Shown piece after piece: positions 26,358 to 34,883 of a stretch of 64,000 nucleotides of DNA (within the stretch, counting starts at the first letter, position 1; every line of letters begins with the position of its first letter). This DNA comes from Rhodococcus sp. 06-235-1A (lineage in GTDB: Bacteria > Actinomycetota > Actinomycetes > Mycobacteriales > Mycobacteriaceae). A model generated the notes under the pieces. That model searched no databases. It was not told the DNA's origin and worked only from the letters and a program-made list of their open reading frames with translations. Made by a program: the position numbers and the translations under genes. Location: contig NZ_NOYI01000008.1 in the NCBI RefSeq assembly GCF_002258785.1, forward strand, positions 62,001-126,000, in the 5' to 3' direction.

Positions 26358-27080
26358 GTGACACGAACAGTCGTGGTAACCGGAGGCGGCACCGGCATCG
26401 GACACGCGATAGCAACCCGCTTCGCAGAAGATGGTGCGCGCGTAATCATTACAGGCCGGCGGCAATCGGCTCTCGATCGCGCCGCCGCAGACATTGCCGG
26501 CAACGTCGAAGTGGCCCACTTCGACGCAACGGATGCAGACGCCGTGACGGCGTTCGCAGCAGAGATCGGGCCGGTCGACGTAGTGGTCAACAATGCCGGC
26601 GGCAATACCGATTTCGACCGCACATCGCCGAACGGCCTGGGCGACGTTGCCGATTCCTGGCGCGCGAACTTCGAGTCCAACGTGCTCACTACCGTTCTGA
26701 TGACCACCAGCCTCCTTCCCCGAATGAACGGCGGAGGTACGGTGATCACTATCGGCTCGATCGCCGCAGACAAAGGATCGGGTTCGTACGGAGCAGCCAA
26801 AGCCGCCATCGCGTCGTGGAACATCGACCTCGCACGGCAACTCGGTCCCCGATCCATCACCGCGAATGTTGTTGCGCCCGGTTACATTGCCGACACCGAG
26901 TTCTTCAGAGACGTGCTCACCGACGACGCGAAGGACGGTATGGCTGCGTCTGCCATGACCAGACGCGCCGGGACACCGCAAGACATAGCCGAGATGGTGC
27001 AATTCCTGGCGTCCGATCGCGCCCGTCAGATCACCGCCCAGACATTTGCCGTCAACGGCGGCGAGTGGCCGTCTCGCTAG
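26358..27080 (+). CDS. Short-chain dehydrogenase/reductase
   Basis: A 240-residue SDR. The cofactor motif is [14 protein letters not shown], the NNAGG structural motif lies near 80, and the catalytic Ser and Tyr-x3-Lys occur as [20 protein letters not shown]. The end INGG-type motif appears as [14 protein letters not shown] 26358 has GGAG 6 nt upstream. MarR control is inferred from the palindrome. Its stop overlaps the leuA stop by 3 nt on the opposite strand. The substrate is unknown. Confidence 0.9.
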   Translation: MTRTVVVTGGGTGIGHAIATRFAEDGARVIITGRRQSALDRAAADIAGNVEVAHFDATDADAVTAFAAEIGPVDVVVNNAGGNTDFDRTSPNGLGDVADSWRANFESNVLTTVLMTTSLLPRMNGGGTVITIGSIAADKGSGSYGAAKAAIASWNIDLARQLGPRSITANVVAPGYIADTEFFRDVLTDDAKDGMAASAMTRRAGTPQDIAEMVQFLASDRARQITAQTFAVNGGEWPSR

Positions 27081-28837
27081 GTCACCGTATTGGCGGCTCG
27101 AACAACCGCGTCGAGGGTGGCCGTCAGGACGGAGCGATCGATCCCTGCCGCCCACTCGGAGCCTGCGGCAGTGCGATATTCGAGCATCGTGACGGCATCA
27201 CTGTCGTTTCCGGCCCGCACACTGGTCTGGGTCAGTCCGAGAATTTCCACGTGACGGCCGTGAGCGGCCAACGCTTCGACGAGTGCCTCGACCGGGCCCA
27301 CTCCCCCGTGTGACGTGCTGAAGGACGTGCCGTCGATCTTCAGGGTGACGCAGGTGTCGGCAAAACCGTTGTCATCGTGAGAGTCGAAGCCGACCAACGA
27401 CACATCGGCGTCGTCGATATCGATGTACTCCTCGCGGAAAATGTCCCAGAGTTGCTCCGCCGACAACTCGGTACCGATCGAATCGGTGCGGGCCTGCACA
27501 TGCCGGGCGAGGTCGATCTGAAGGCGACGCGGGAGTTCGATGCCGTAGCCGGTTTCGAGAAGATAGGCGATTCCGCCCTTGCCGGATTGCGAGTTCACTC
27601 GAATGACAGCGTCGTACGAGCGACCGATGTCGTTGGGGTCGATCGGCAGATACGGCACCCGCCATTCGATCTCGCCCTCGGAGCGACCTTCGCTCGAGGC
27701 CCGTGTGCGGTGCTCGGCGAAACCCTTCTTGATGGCGTCCTGGTGCGTGCCGCTGAAGGCGGTGTGCACCAGATCGCCGACGTAGGGATGTCGAGGATGG
27801 ATCTCGAGCTGGTTGCAGTATTCGACGGTGCGGCGAATCTGGTCGATGTCGGAGAAATCGATCATGGGGTCGATACCCTGCGCATGCAAATTGAGTGCGA
27901 GAGTGGCAATATCGACGTTTCCGGTGCGTTCACCGTTGCCGAACACACAACCCTCCACCCGTTGCGCACCGGCCAGGACTGCCAGCTCCGCACAGGCAAT
28001 TCCCGTGCCGCGGTCGTTGTGCGGATGCACCGAGAGGATCACGCTGTCTCGCCGCGCAAGGTTGTCGTTCATGTACTCGATCTGGTCTGCATAGACATTC
28101 GGTGTCGCCACTTCCACGGTGGCAGGCAGATTCAGGATGACCGGCCGCTGCTGCGTCGCGTCCCACAGAGTCGTGACGGCATCGCAGACGTCGAGGACAT
28201 AGTCGGGTTCGGTGAGATTGAAGACCTCGGGTGAGAACTCGAACCTCACGTTGCGCAGGCCGCCGGCAAGTTCGAGAACATCGGCCGCGCCCGAAAGTAT
28301 CAGTGAGCGAAGCTCGTTGGCCTCGCGGCCGAGTACCACCTCACGCCACGTCGGAGCAGTGGCGGTGTACATGTGGATCACGACGTCGTTGGCGATGCCG
28401 CGAACCGACTCCACTGTTCGTTCGATCAGGTCTCGTCGAGCCGGGGTGAAGACCACCACGGTGACGTCGTCCGGTGCTAGGTCGGTGCAGGCCAGCAGAC
28501 GCACGAAATCGAAATCGGTCTGCGATGCCGACGGGTAGCCGACTTCGATTTCCTTGTAGCCCATGGCAACCATCAACTCGAAGAACTGCTTCTTGCGGGC
28601 AGGATCCATCGGCTCGGGCAGCGCTTGATTGCCGTCGCGGAGATCGACAGGTACCCAGAGCGGTGCCTCGGTCAGCCGTCGGTCCGGCCAGCGACGTTCC
28701 GTCAGCGGAATGTCGACTTTGGAGTAGACGTCACGGTAACGATGCGAGGGCATCTGGGAGTGCCGCTGCCGATTCCAGGTGGGTGCGTCGGAGGGAACGG
28801 GACCGGCGGGAGTGGACATGGTGGGAAAAGCAGACAT
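27077..28837 (-). CDS. leuA: 2-isopropylmalate synthase
   Basis: A 586-residue LeuA of the actinobacterial type. The enzyme condenses 2-oxoisovalerate with acetyl-CoA, the first committed step of leucine synthesis. The DRE-TIM barrel begins with [16 protein letters not shown] near 60. Metal-site residues appear in [18 protein letters not shown] near 275 and HPHNDRG itself is diagnostic. The C-terminal regulatory domain (about 470-585) binds leucine. The start at ATG 28837 is a choice between several; 28885 and 28819 are alternatives. A leader peptide and RNA structures lie upstream, and the protein is also expected to be feedback-inhibited. Confidence 0.95.
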   Translation of the reverse strand: MSAFPTMSTPAGPVPSDAPTWNRQRHSQMPSHRYRDVYSKVDIPLTERRWPDRRLTEAPLWVPVDLRDGNQALPEPMDPARKKQFFELMVAMGYKEIEVGYPSASQTDFDFVRLLACTDLAPDDVTVVVFTPARRDLIERTVESVRGIANDVVIHMYTATAPTWREVVLGREANELRSLILSGAADVLELAGGLRNVRFEFSPEVFNLTEPDYVLDVCDAVTTLWDATQQRPVILNLPATVEVATPNVYADQIEYMNDNLARRDSVILSVHPHNDRGTGIACAELAVLAGAQRVEGCVFGNGERTGNVDIATLALNLHAQGIDPMIDFSDIDQIRRTVEYCNQLEIHPRHPYVGDLVHTAFSGTHQDAIKKGFAEHRTRASSEGRSEGEIEWRVPYLPIDPNDIGRSYDAVIRVNSQSGKGGIAYLLETGYGIELPRRLQIDLARHVQARTDSIGTELSAEQLWDIFREEYIDIDDADVSLVGFDSHDDNGFADTCVTLKIDGTSFSTSHGGVGPVEALVEALAAHGRHVEILGLTQTSVRAGNDSDAVTMLEYRTAAGSEWAAGIDRSVLTATLDAVVRAANTVT

Positions 28838-28873
28838 GGTGGAGGTACCTGTTCTGATCGGACGGTGAGGCGA

Positions 28874-28931
28874 ACCGGCAGACATCGGGCTCCACGACGG
28901 GGTCGCCGGTCCTGGCTATGCCCCGTCGTGG
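28874..28931 (-). ncRNA. leuA leader RNA with hairpin and possible pseudoknot
   Basis: Read on the minus strand, a perfect 11-bp stem pairs 28931-28921 (CCACGACGGGG) with 28902-28892 around an 18-nt loop. The 5' arm overlaps the last codons of the leader peptide, just after its Leu codons, so a ribosome stalled on those codons would leave it free to pair. Loop bases 28910-28905 (ACCGGC) can pair with 28879-28874 (GCCGGT), giving a possible pseudoknot. This fits leucine-dependent attenuation known for actinobacterial leuA; the exact mechanism is not proven here. Confidence 0.7.
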
Positions 28932-28963
28932 CCGATAAGGAGAAGGCCCGTGAATGTGCGCAT
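28916..28963 (-). CDS. Leucine leader peptide of leuA
   Basis: A 15-codon frame encodes MRTFTGLLLIGHDGA. Three consecutive Leu codons (CTT CTC CTT, not the CTG/CTC preferred in the genome) are followed by Ile. No ribosome binding site precedes the ATG, but TACATT ends 8 nt before it, so transcription probably starts at or next to the ATG, giving a leaderless message as in other actinobacterial leader peptides. Ribosome stalling at the Leu codons would signal leucine shortage to leuA. Confidence 0.8.
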   Translation of the reverse strand: MRTFTGLLLIGHDGA

Positions 28964-28976
28964 GCGAGCAATGTAG

Positions 28977-29007
28977 CACTACTCCTCAGACAAGCTGAGG
29001 AGTAGTG
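28977..29007. promoter_or_regulatory. Perfect 13-bp-arm palindrome between leuA and the GntR gene
   Basis: CACTACTCCTCAG (28977-28989) and its complement (28995-29007) flank a 5-base spacer. It ends 8 nt before the GntR start and lies directly upstream of the leuA leader, covering the expected leuA -35 region. It is the probable operator of the divergent GntR regulator. Control of leuA by that regulator is an inference from position. Confidence 0.75.
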
Positions 29008-29014
29008 TTCCGGT

Positions 29015-29695
29015 GTGACCGCGATACGCCGAACATCCTTGGCCGATCAGGCAGCCGAACTGCTGCTTGCCCGAATTCAGTCCGGCGAGTGGCCGATCGG
29101 CACCAAACTGCCAGGTGAAACCACCCTTGCCCCCATGTTCGACGTCGGTCGATCGACGATGCGCGAGGCCATCAGGCAACTGGCGGGGCGCGGAATTCTC
29201 CTCACCCGACAGGGCTCAGGAGTGTTCGTCGAAGCACTCGACGAGGCACGTACGGAATGGGACCGGGTTCTGCAGCGCGTTCACATCACAGCAGTCCTCG
29301 AAGCCCGCCTCGCGATCGAAGGTGAGGCCGCCGTTCTCGCAGCAACCAGGCGCACACCCACCGATCTCGACACCATGCGCAGCTCACTCGACATGCGAAA
29401 CACCGCTCGCGGCGACGCAGTCGATTTGGTGAACGCGGACATGGCTTTTCACCGCTCCATCGTGGTCGCATCGCACAATGAAATTCTGCTCGGACTCTTC
29501 GACTCCATGGCACCACGTCTCCGCGAAGCCATGATCGATATGTTGCGGATCGCGGGATCGTTCGGCGACGATGCAGACCACGACACGCACACCGACGTCG
29601 TCGAGGCAATCGCGGCACACGATGCGCACCGGGCTCACACCCTGACTCGCGCGCACCTGCTGGAATTGTCCGAGTCGATGGACCCGTCGACGTGA
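29015..29695 (+). CDS. FadR-subfamily GntR transcriptional regulator
   Basis: A 226-residue regulator. The winged helix is clear: GEWPIGTKLPGETTLAPMFD, then VGRSTMREAIRQLAGRGILL and RQGSGVFV. The all-helical FadR C-terminal domain (FCD) follows, with metal-type ligands in NADMAFHRSIV (Asp/His) and SHNEILL and the later HTDVVEAI. GTG start at 29015. Its neighbour on the other strand is leuA, so it may link leuA expression to an effector such as a branched-chain or carboxylic acid. FadR proteins usually sit beside transporters or dehydrogenases, so this placement is unusual. Confidence 0.88.
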   Translation: MTAIRRTSLADQAAELLLARIQSGEWPIGTKLPGETTLAPMFDVGRSTMREAIRQLAGRGILLTRQGSGVFVEALDEARTEWDRVLQRVHITAVLEARLAIEGEAAVLAATRRTPTDLDTMRSSLDMRNTARGDAVDLVNADMAFHRSIVVASHNEILLGLFDSMAPRLREAMIDMLRIAGSFGDDADHDTHTDVVEAIAAHDAHRAHTLTRAHLLELSESMDPST

Positions 29696-29721
29696 CGGGC
29701 CGGCGGGAAAGGAGGAACAAG

Positions 29722-30204
29722 GTGTATCCGGGATGGGACTACATGCGGAGCGACAGCTTGGTGTGGCGACTACCCTTGTACGCGGGAACAATTGGCCCTG
29801 AGGGCAATCCCGCGTTCGAGCCACCCGTTGCGTGGACACGTGCACTCGACGCCGTTGCACGTGACCTCGAGTGCCTTCGATTCGGGCGTGAAGTCAACCT
29901 GCGCCCACTCGTCTGGGAGTTCGAGATCACCCCCCAATACTGCGTGATCATCGGGTGGGCCGGGTCCAAGGGCATCGGTGGTTTCGGCCGAGGCGACGGT
30001 ATGTCGATGGATTCGACATACCACGACGCGGCCGTGTGGGTGGCCGAGACAGTACAAACGGAGTTGGCCGGATACGAATTCGTGCAGTGGCCGAGCCACG
30101 GCAAGCACTTGATGAAGCCATGCGCCGACTCGAACGGCCCGCGATGGATAGATCCGCACGACAACACCGTGGTGGCCGATATCGGATCCCTCTGCCTTCC
30201 CTGA
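29722..30204 (+). CDS. Hypothetical protein, Trp/Tyr-rich
   Basis: A 160-residue protein of unknown function. GTG 29722 is preferred because AAAGGAGG lies 6-7 nt before it; the frame is open to 29692, which would overlap the GntR gene by 4 nt. Features include WEFEITPQYCVIIGW and a C-terminal block with several His and Asp (PSHGKHLMKPCADSNG, WIDPHDNTVV). There is no export signal. It may form an operon with the GntR gene. Confidence 0.68.
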   Translation: MYPGWDYMRSDSLVWRLPLYAGTIGPEGNPAFEPPVAWTRALDAVARDLECLRFGREVNLRPLVWEFEITPQYCVIIGWAGSKGIGGFGRGDGMSMDSTYHDAAVWVAETVQTELAGYEFVQWPSHGKHLMKPCADSNGPRWIDPHDNTVVADIGSLCLP

Positions 30205-30208
30205 GGTT

Positions 30209-30589
30209 TCACACAGGGCTGAGTCGTGTTCGCAGCAAACAGAATTCGTTACCTTCAGGATCGGCGAGCACGTGCCACGACTCCCGGCCGGTCTGACCGA
30301 TCTCCACTCGTCGTGCGCCGAGGGTAAGAAGTCGCTCGAGTTCGGCGTCCTGATCCCGATCGGTTGCGCTCACGTCGATGTGCAAGCGAGGCTTCGCCTT
30401 TTCGGGGTTCTCGTTGCGACTGAAGATAATGGTCGGCTGCGACCCTCCGAACCCGTCGCGCGCACCGATCTCCACGGAACCGTCGTCCTCCCTGTCCAAT
30501 ACGAAGAAGTCCAACACCTCACACCAGAAGGTGGCCAAGGCCTCGGGATCGCGACAATCGAGCACAAGTTCACTGATTCGGCATGCCAT
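30209..30589 (-). CDS. Glyoxalase-like VOC protein
   Basis: A 126-residue VOC protein of the type common in actinomycetes (Glyoxalase_6-like). It opens ISELVLDCRDPEALATFWCE, has RLHIDVSATDRD near 70 and ends WHVLADPEGNEFCLLR. Metal-type residues His and Glu are present in the second half. It is convergent with the previous gene, 4 nt apart. Many such proteins lack known substrates; catalytic function is not assigned. Confidence 0.85.
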   Translation of the reverse strand: MACRISELVLDCRDPEALATFWCEVLDFFVLDREDDGSVEIGARDGFGGSQPTIIFSRNENPEKAKPRLHIDVSATDRDQDAELERLLTLGARRVEIGQTGRESWHVLADPEGNEFCLLRTRLSPV

Positions 30590-30688
30590 GGCGCGAATCT
30601 ACACCTGGCACAGGGCCGAAAAGTGCGTTGACGGCCGACCCGCCAAACACTTTTGTTTTCATCGGAATTGCCCGGGTATGCGCCCTTG

Positions 30689-31741
30689 ATGGCCGAACAC
30701 GCTACCGATCCCGCGCCCACCGAGGCAGATCCCGACGATCCCCGTAAGGCGGATTCACCTGCTGATCTGACCAAGCCGTCGTGGATCTACGTACTGAGGA
30801 AGACCGTCCGTGAGTTCTCTCGGGATCAGTGCACCGACCTCGCAGCCGCACTCACCTACTACGCCGTACTGTCGCTCTTCCCCGCAATTCTGGCCATTGT
30901 GTCGTTGCTGGGCGTGTTCGGTCAAGGGCAGGCCACTGTCGACGGGGTACTGCAGATCGTCGGCGATCTCGGACCCCAATCGGCGGTCGATTCCCTGCGC
31001 GAGCCGATCGAACAGCTGGTCCAGGCACCTACCGCGGGCTTCGCGTTGATCATCGGTATCGCCGGAGCGCTGTGGTCTGCGTCCGGCTACGTCGGCGCAT
31101 TCGGTCGCGCGATGAACCGCATGTACGAGGTGGACGAGGGTAGGCCCATCTGGAAGCTACGTCCGGTGATGCTTCTGGTCACGCTCGTCGCTCTCGTACT
31201 CATCGCGCTCGCCGCCGTCATGCTGGCGATCAGCGGACCCGTAGCGAAGGCTGTGGGCGACGCCGTCGGCCTCGGTGACACCGCATTGACGGTCTGGAAC
31301 ATCGCGCGCTGGCCGCTGGTGCTGATCGTTGTAGTGCTCGCGGTCGCGATTCTGTACTACGCAACACCGAATGTGCAGCAGCCCAAGTTCAAATGGATCA
31401 GTTCCGGTGCCGCCGTCGGCATCATCGTGTGGATTCTCGCCACCGTCGCATTCGGCTTCTACGTCGCGAACTTCTCCAGCTACAACAAGACCTACGGCTC
31501 ACTCGCCGGAGCCATCGTGTTCCTGCTGTGGCTTTGGATCACCAACTTGGCCTTGCTGTTCGGAGCCGAGCTGGACTCCGAACTCGAACGTGGCCGTCAA
31601 CTCCAGGCGGGCATCGTCGCCGAGAAGCGCCTGCAATTGCCGCCCCGGGACACCCGCGTGTCGAACAAGAACGACGAGAAGGATGCACAGGCCGTCGAGC
31701 AGGGCCGCAAGCTGCGGGAGGAACACAACCCGAAACAGTGA
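30689..31741 (+). CDS. YihY/virulence factor BrkB family membrane protein
   Basis: A 350-residue membrane protein with six helices. The family block reads FSRDQCTDLAAALTYYAVLS near 50 and the later YYATPNVQQPKFKWISSGA near 240. A C-terminal polar, lysine-rich tail of about 60 residues is cytosolic. ATG 30689 is chosen over an upstream in-frame ATG at 30653 because the latter segment is not family-like. Proposed functions in this family (transport, envelope integrity) are poorly defined; it was once misnamed ribonuclease BN. Confidence 0.9.
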   Translation: MAEHATDPAPTEADPDDPRKADSPADLTKPSWIYVLRKTVREFSRDQCTDLAAALTYYAVLSLFPAILAIVSLLGVFGQGQATVDGVLQIVGDLGPQSAVDSLREPIEQLVQAPTAGFALIIGIAGALWSASGYVGAFGRAMNRMYEVDEGRPIWKLRPVMLLVTLVALVLIALAAVMLAISGPVAKAVGDAVGLGDTALTVWNIARWPLVLIVVVLAVAILYYATPNVQQPKFKWISSGAAVGIIVWILATVAFGFYVANFSSYNKTYGSLAGAIVFLLWLWITNLALLFGAELDSELERGRQLQAGIVAEKRLQLPPRDTRVSNKNDEKDAQAVEQGRKLREEHNPKQ

Positions 31742-31799
31742 GCTCAGCGAAAGGGCTAGACTACGCGACGCCGTGCCCAACCACCTTTGGAGTCTCCAC

Positions 31800-32777
31800 A
31801 TGCCCGAGCTGAAGACCGTCAGCGAATTCACCGGCAAGTGGTTCGCCCTGATCGTCGTGGCGGCGGGAGCGCTGGCCCTGATCACTCCCGACACGTTCAG
31901 CGGCGGCACACCGGCCGTTCCGTGGCTGCTGTCGATCATCATGCTCGGTATGGGAATGACGTTGCAGCTCTCCGACTTCGCCGTGGTGGCCCGTCGACCA
32001 TGGGCACTGCTGCTCGGTGTTGCCGCGCAGTTCATCGCGATGCCTCTACTCGGACTGGGTATCGCCAACGTGCTCGGCCTCTCCGCTGCGCTCACTGCCG
32101 GAATGGTGTTGGTCGGCTCCGCACCGGGCGGTACCGCGTCCAATGTGATGGTCTATCTGGCCAAGGGCGACACCGAACTGGCGGTGGCTATGACGTCGGT
32201 GTCCACCTTGCTCGCCCCGATTCTCACGCCGCTGTTGGTGCTCTGGCTCGCCGGTGAATACCTCCCGGTCGACGCCGGTGGACTGTTCGTCTCGATCCTG
32301 CAGATCGTGCTGGTACCCGTCGTACTGGGAGTTGTTCTGCGCCTGCTCTTCCCGAAGATCATCAACCGCATGCTCGACGGTCTGCCGCTCGTTTCCGTCG
32401 CCGGAATCACCGCCGTCGTCGTTCTCGTCGTGGCCGCCAGCGCATCGACCTTGCTGTCCATCGGTGCACTCATCGTCGTGGCCGTGATACTGCACAATTC
32501 GCTCGGACTCGCCGTGGGCTACGGAATCGGCAAGGCGTGCGGACTCGACGTCGCCAGCCGACGCGCCATCAGCATCGAGGTGGGAATGCAAAATTCCGGC
32601 CTGGCCGCTGCACTCGCGTCGGTCCATTTCAGCCCCGCAGCGGCTTTGCCCGCGGCCATCTTCTCGGTGTGGCACAACGTCTCGGGCTCACTGCTCGCCA
32701 GCTACTGGTCTCGGCGTTCGATCGAACCGAAGCAGGCCGACCGCGCGGTGGAGTCCGCAACAACGACTCCGAAGTGA
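31800..32777 (+). CDS. Bile acid:sodium symporter (BASS) family transporter
   Basis: A 325-residue membrane protein with about nine to ten helices. The BASS motifs are LGMGMTLQLSDFAVVARRP near 45, VLVGSAPGGTASNVMVYLAKG near 105 and EVGMQNSGLAAALASVHF near 260. Relatives import organic acids such as bile acids or 2-keto acids with sodium. It lies 58 nt after the YihY gene and may be cotranscribed. A strong hairpin follows the stop. Overlapping frames that start earlier are not coding. Confidence 0.9.
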   Translation: MPELKTVSEFTGKWFALIVVAAGALALITPDTFSGGTPAVPWLLSIIMLGMGMTLQLSDFAVVARRPWALLLGVAAQFIAMPLLGLGIANVLGLSAALTAGMVLVGSAPGGTASNVMVYLAKGDTELAVAMTSVSTLLAPILTPLLVLWLAGEYLPVDAGGLFVSILQIVLVPVVLGVVLRLLFPKIINRMLDGLPLVSVAGITAVVVLVVAASASTLLSIGALIVVAVILHNSLGLAVGYGIGKACGLDVASRRAISIEVGMQNSGLAAALASVHFSPAAALPAAIFSVWHNVSGSLLASYWSRRSIEPKQADRAVESATTTPK

Positions 32778-32782
32778 AGAAG

Positions 32783-32825
32783 TCGGGTGCAGCTGACCGC
32801 GGTGAGCGCGGTCAGCTGCACCCGA
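32783..32825. terminator. Very stable 19-bp-stem hairpin after the BASS gene
   Basis: Perfect 19-bp arms (32783-32801 and 32807-32825) flank a 5-base loop GTGAG, beginning 5 nt after the stop codon. There is no T-run, so it is either an L-shaped actinobacterial terminator or a 3'-end stabiliser. Confidence 0.75.
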
Positions 32826-32868
32826 TTGCAACGTTCTGCTGCGACATCCGAGCGACTACCGTGGGCGA

Positions 32869-33729
32869 ATGCTCCGCAAGTGGCTCGCGCTGATCGTTGT
32901 CGTGATCCTCGGCGCGGCATGGTGGAACATCACCACCCCCGATCGGCCGGTCGCCGCCATCGTTGCAGCCGACTCACTCGAGTGCCCCGTTCCCTACCCG
33001 ATCGGTCAGAGATCTGCCGACCCGCTGGCCAGGGTTCCGGACGACTTCGTTCCGACCGCTGCGATAACGTGCAGCCCACACCTGAGCGAGACGGTAGCTG
33101 CAGACCGGTCCGTCGGGTACCTCGAACGTCGCTGGGAAGGCGACTTCTCCCGATCGATCGAGCTTCTCAATCGACATTCGGAGCACCCAGCGTGGTTCGA
33201 GAGCAGTTGCGACACGTCCACCTATCTCCTCGCAGATCTGGAACGATTCTGGCTGCTCGACGATCACGGCCGCGCGGTTCGTGCCGGCTTTCCCGTGGAC
33301 TCATGCGGATTGCCGAAGCCAGGTGGCCTCGCCGAAATCATGACGCTGACCCAGGCCTCCACGACCGAGCATCGAATCGTGTTGGCGGATCAACAGATCG
33401 AAGACATGTACTCGTGCTCAGCGGTGTACCGGCCGCCGAATGCTGGGATCGGTAGGCCGACCGGGCTGTCGACGGGAACCACGTTCTGTCGATTCGACTC
33501 GACGACATTCGACGGCACCACCTCGAGCGATATGCCGGTCCAATTCGATTCGCTTTCATTCGCACCCGACTGCCCGTCATCCGCTTCCACAGTGGTGACA
33601 GCTCAGTTCTCCGATGACACGTACTCTCGGCGACAACTGACCATCGAGCTCGACGGATGCCACCGTGTCATTCCGGACGGCTATGCGCCGCTTCAGGCAT
33701 CGGCCGCCCTCCTGGCGTCTTTCTCGTAG
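32869..33729 (+). CDS. Exported Cys-rich protein of unknown function
   Basis: A 286-residue protein with one N-terminal hydrophobic helix (LALIVVVILGAAWW) acting as signal or anchor. The rest is extracytoplasmic and carries eight Cys in the pattern expected of four disulfides (LECPVP, ITCSPH, SSCDTS, DSCGLP, YSCSAV, TFCRFD, PDCPSS, DGCHRV). The C-terminal block TIELDGCHRVIPDGYAPLQA recurs as a fragment at 61055-61180. I do not recognise the family; it looks specific to rhodococci and relatives. Confidence 0.75.
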   Translation: MLRKWLALIVVVILGAAWWNITTPDRPVAAIVAADSLECPVPYPIGQRSADPLARVPDDFVPTAAITCSPHLSETVAADRSVGYLERRWEGDFSRSIELLNRHSEHPAWFESSCDTSTYLLADLERFWLLDDHGRAVRAGFPVDSCGLPKPGGLAEIMTLTQASTTEHRIVLADQQIEDMYSCSAVYRPPNAGIGRPTGLSTGTTFCRFDSTTFDGTTSSDMPVQFDSLSFAPDCPSSASTVVTAQFSDDTYSRRQLTIELDGCHRVIPDGYAPLQASAALLASFS

Positions 33730-33890
33730 CGCAACCCCGGCGACTCCTGCTCCACTCTCCGGCCCTGTCGGCGCTGACCCCTGTGTGCATCTACGGCACC
33801 CCGAACTCGAGCCCTTGCGTTATGTGCATTCGCTATGCAATATTCGCAACAACGCTTTGCATCCGCCGAGCTCACCGTCGAGGAGGCCCC
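33730..33890. other. Intergenic region with a short dispersed-repeat match
   Basis: Contains TGCTCCACTC at 33748-33757, the complement of the repeat core found at 43599-43608 and 44166-44175. Otherwise no gene or clear promoter is visible. Confidence 0.35.
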
Positions 33891-34883
33891 ATGATTACCG
33901 TGACCAGCGCCGCGGGTGGCGTCGGCCGCTTGCTCGTTCGACAGCTCGCCAGGCAGGAAGTGCCGGTTCGGGCGGTGGTCAAGAACGCGGCGCAAGCCGA
34001 GACCACCCGCAGGGACGGGGCCGTCGAGGTCGTCGTCGGTGACCTCAGATCGGAAGACACACTGAACACCGCCCTGGCCGGGGCTGACGTCCTGTACCAC
34101 GCGGCACCGACCCAGATCATCGACGAAAAACCCATCATCGATCACCTGATCGAATTGGGACCGGCAAACGGGTTGCAACACATCGTTTTTCACTCCGTGA
34201 TTCATCCGGACCTGCATCAGCTGACGCACCATCATCAGAAGGACATCGCCGAACGAATGCTGCGCAGCAGCGGCATCCCCACTACGGTGCTCCGACCGTC
34301 GCACTACATGCAGAACTACCTGGAAGTGTGGGAATTCCTGCAGGCCGGAGTCATGCCCTACCCGGTTTCGCCGGACAGCGTCATGGGCGTTGTCGATGTA
34401 GCCGACGTCGCCGAAGCAGCCGCCAACGTCCTCATCGACCCATCGCCGCACACCGGGCGGGTCTACGACCTGTCCACCGTGGAACTGACACGACACGAGA
34501 TGGCGCAGATCTGGTCCGAGGTACTCGGCCACCGGGTCACCGCCATTCGGATCCCGCCGTCGTCGTTGACGAACTCGCTGAACGTGCTGCCTGCACTCGC
34601 CTCGGTCGTCGGGCATGCAGTGCAATCGACGAAACTGAGCTCCATCGGCCACCTCGTTCGTGGTGCCAAGGCCGCGTCGAACCCTCGTGACATGAAGAAT
34701 TGGCCCGCCGATGCACGAGATGCGTACCGCACGATGATGACCCACTACGACGGCCACGGCCTACCGGCCGGAGACCTGACGGTTCTTCCGACTCTGCTCG
34801 GGCGCACACCGACGTCGTACGAGGAGTTCGCACGGCGCTCGGCGGCTGAGCTCGGGCGCATGCCCGCCGGATCAGACCGATGA
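33891..34883 (+). CDS. NmrA-like/SDR-a NAD(P)-binding protein
   Basis: A 330-residue atypical short-chain reductase. The N-terminal Rossmann motif reads VTSAAGGVGRLLVRQL, a variant of TGxxGxxG. A substrate region with FHSVIHPDLHQLTHHHQK follows, then MQNYLEVWEF, typical of NmrA/HSCARG-type sensors and phenylcoumaran-reductase relatives. ATG 33891 has GAGGAGG just upstream. The stop overlaps the next SDR start by 4 nt, so the two proteins may act in one pathway. Enzymatic activity is uncertain. Confidence 0.85.
   Translation: MITVTSAAGGVGRLLVRQLARQEVPVRAVVKNAAQAETTRRDGAVEVVVGDLRSEDTLNTALAGADVLYHAAPTQIIDEKPIIDHLIELGPANGLQHIVFHSVIHPDLHQLTHHHQKDIAERMLRSSGIPTTVLRPSHYMQNYLEVWEFLQAGVMPYPVSPDSVMGVVDVADVAEAAANVLIDPSPHTGRVYDLSTVELTRHEMAQIWSEVLGHRVTAIRIPPSSLTNSLNVLPALASVVGHAVQSTKLSSIGHLVRGAKAASNPRDMKNWPADARDAYRTMMTHYDGHGLPAGDLTVLPTLLGRTPTSYEEFARRSAAELGRMPAGSDR

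Noticed and set aside
26301..27155. 284-residue reverse frame antisense to the SDR
   Set aside because: The SDR shows all catalytic motifs; the reverse frame shows none and covers the MarR operator.
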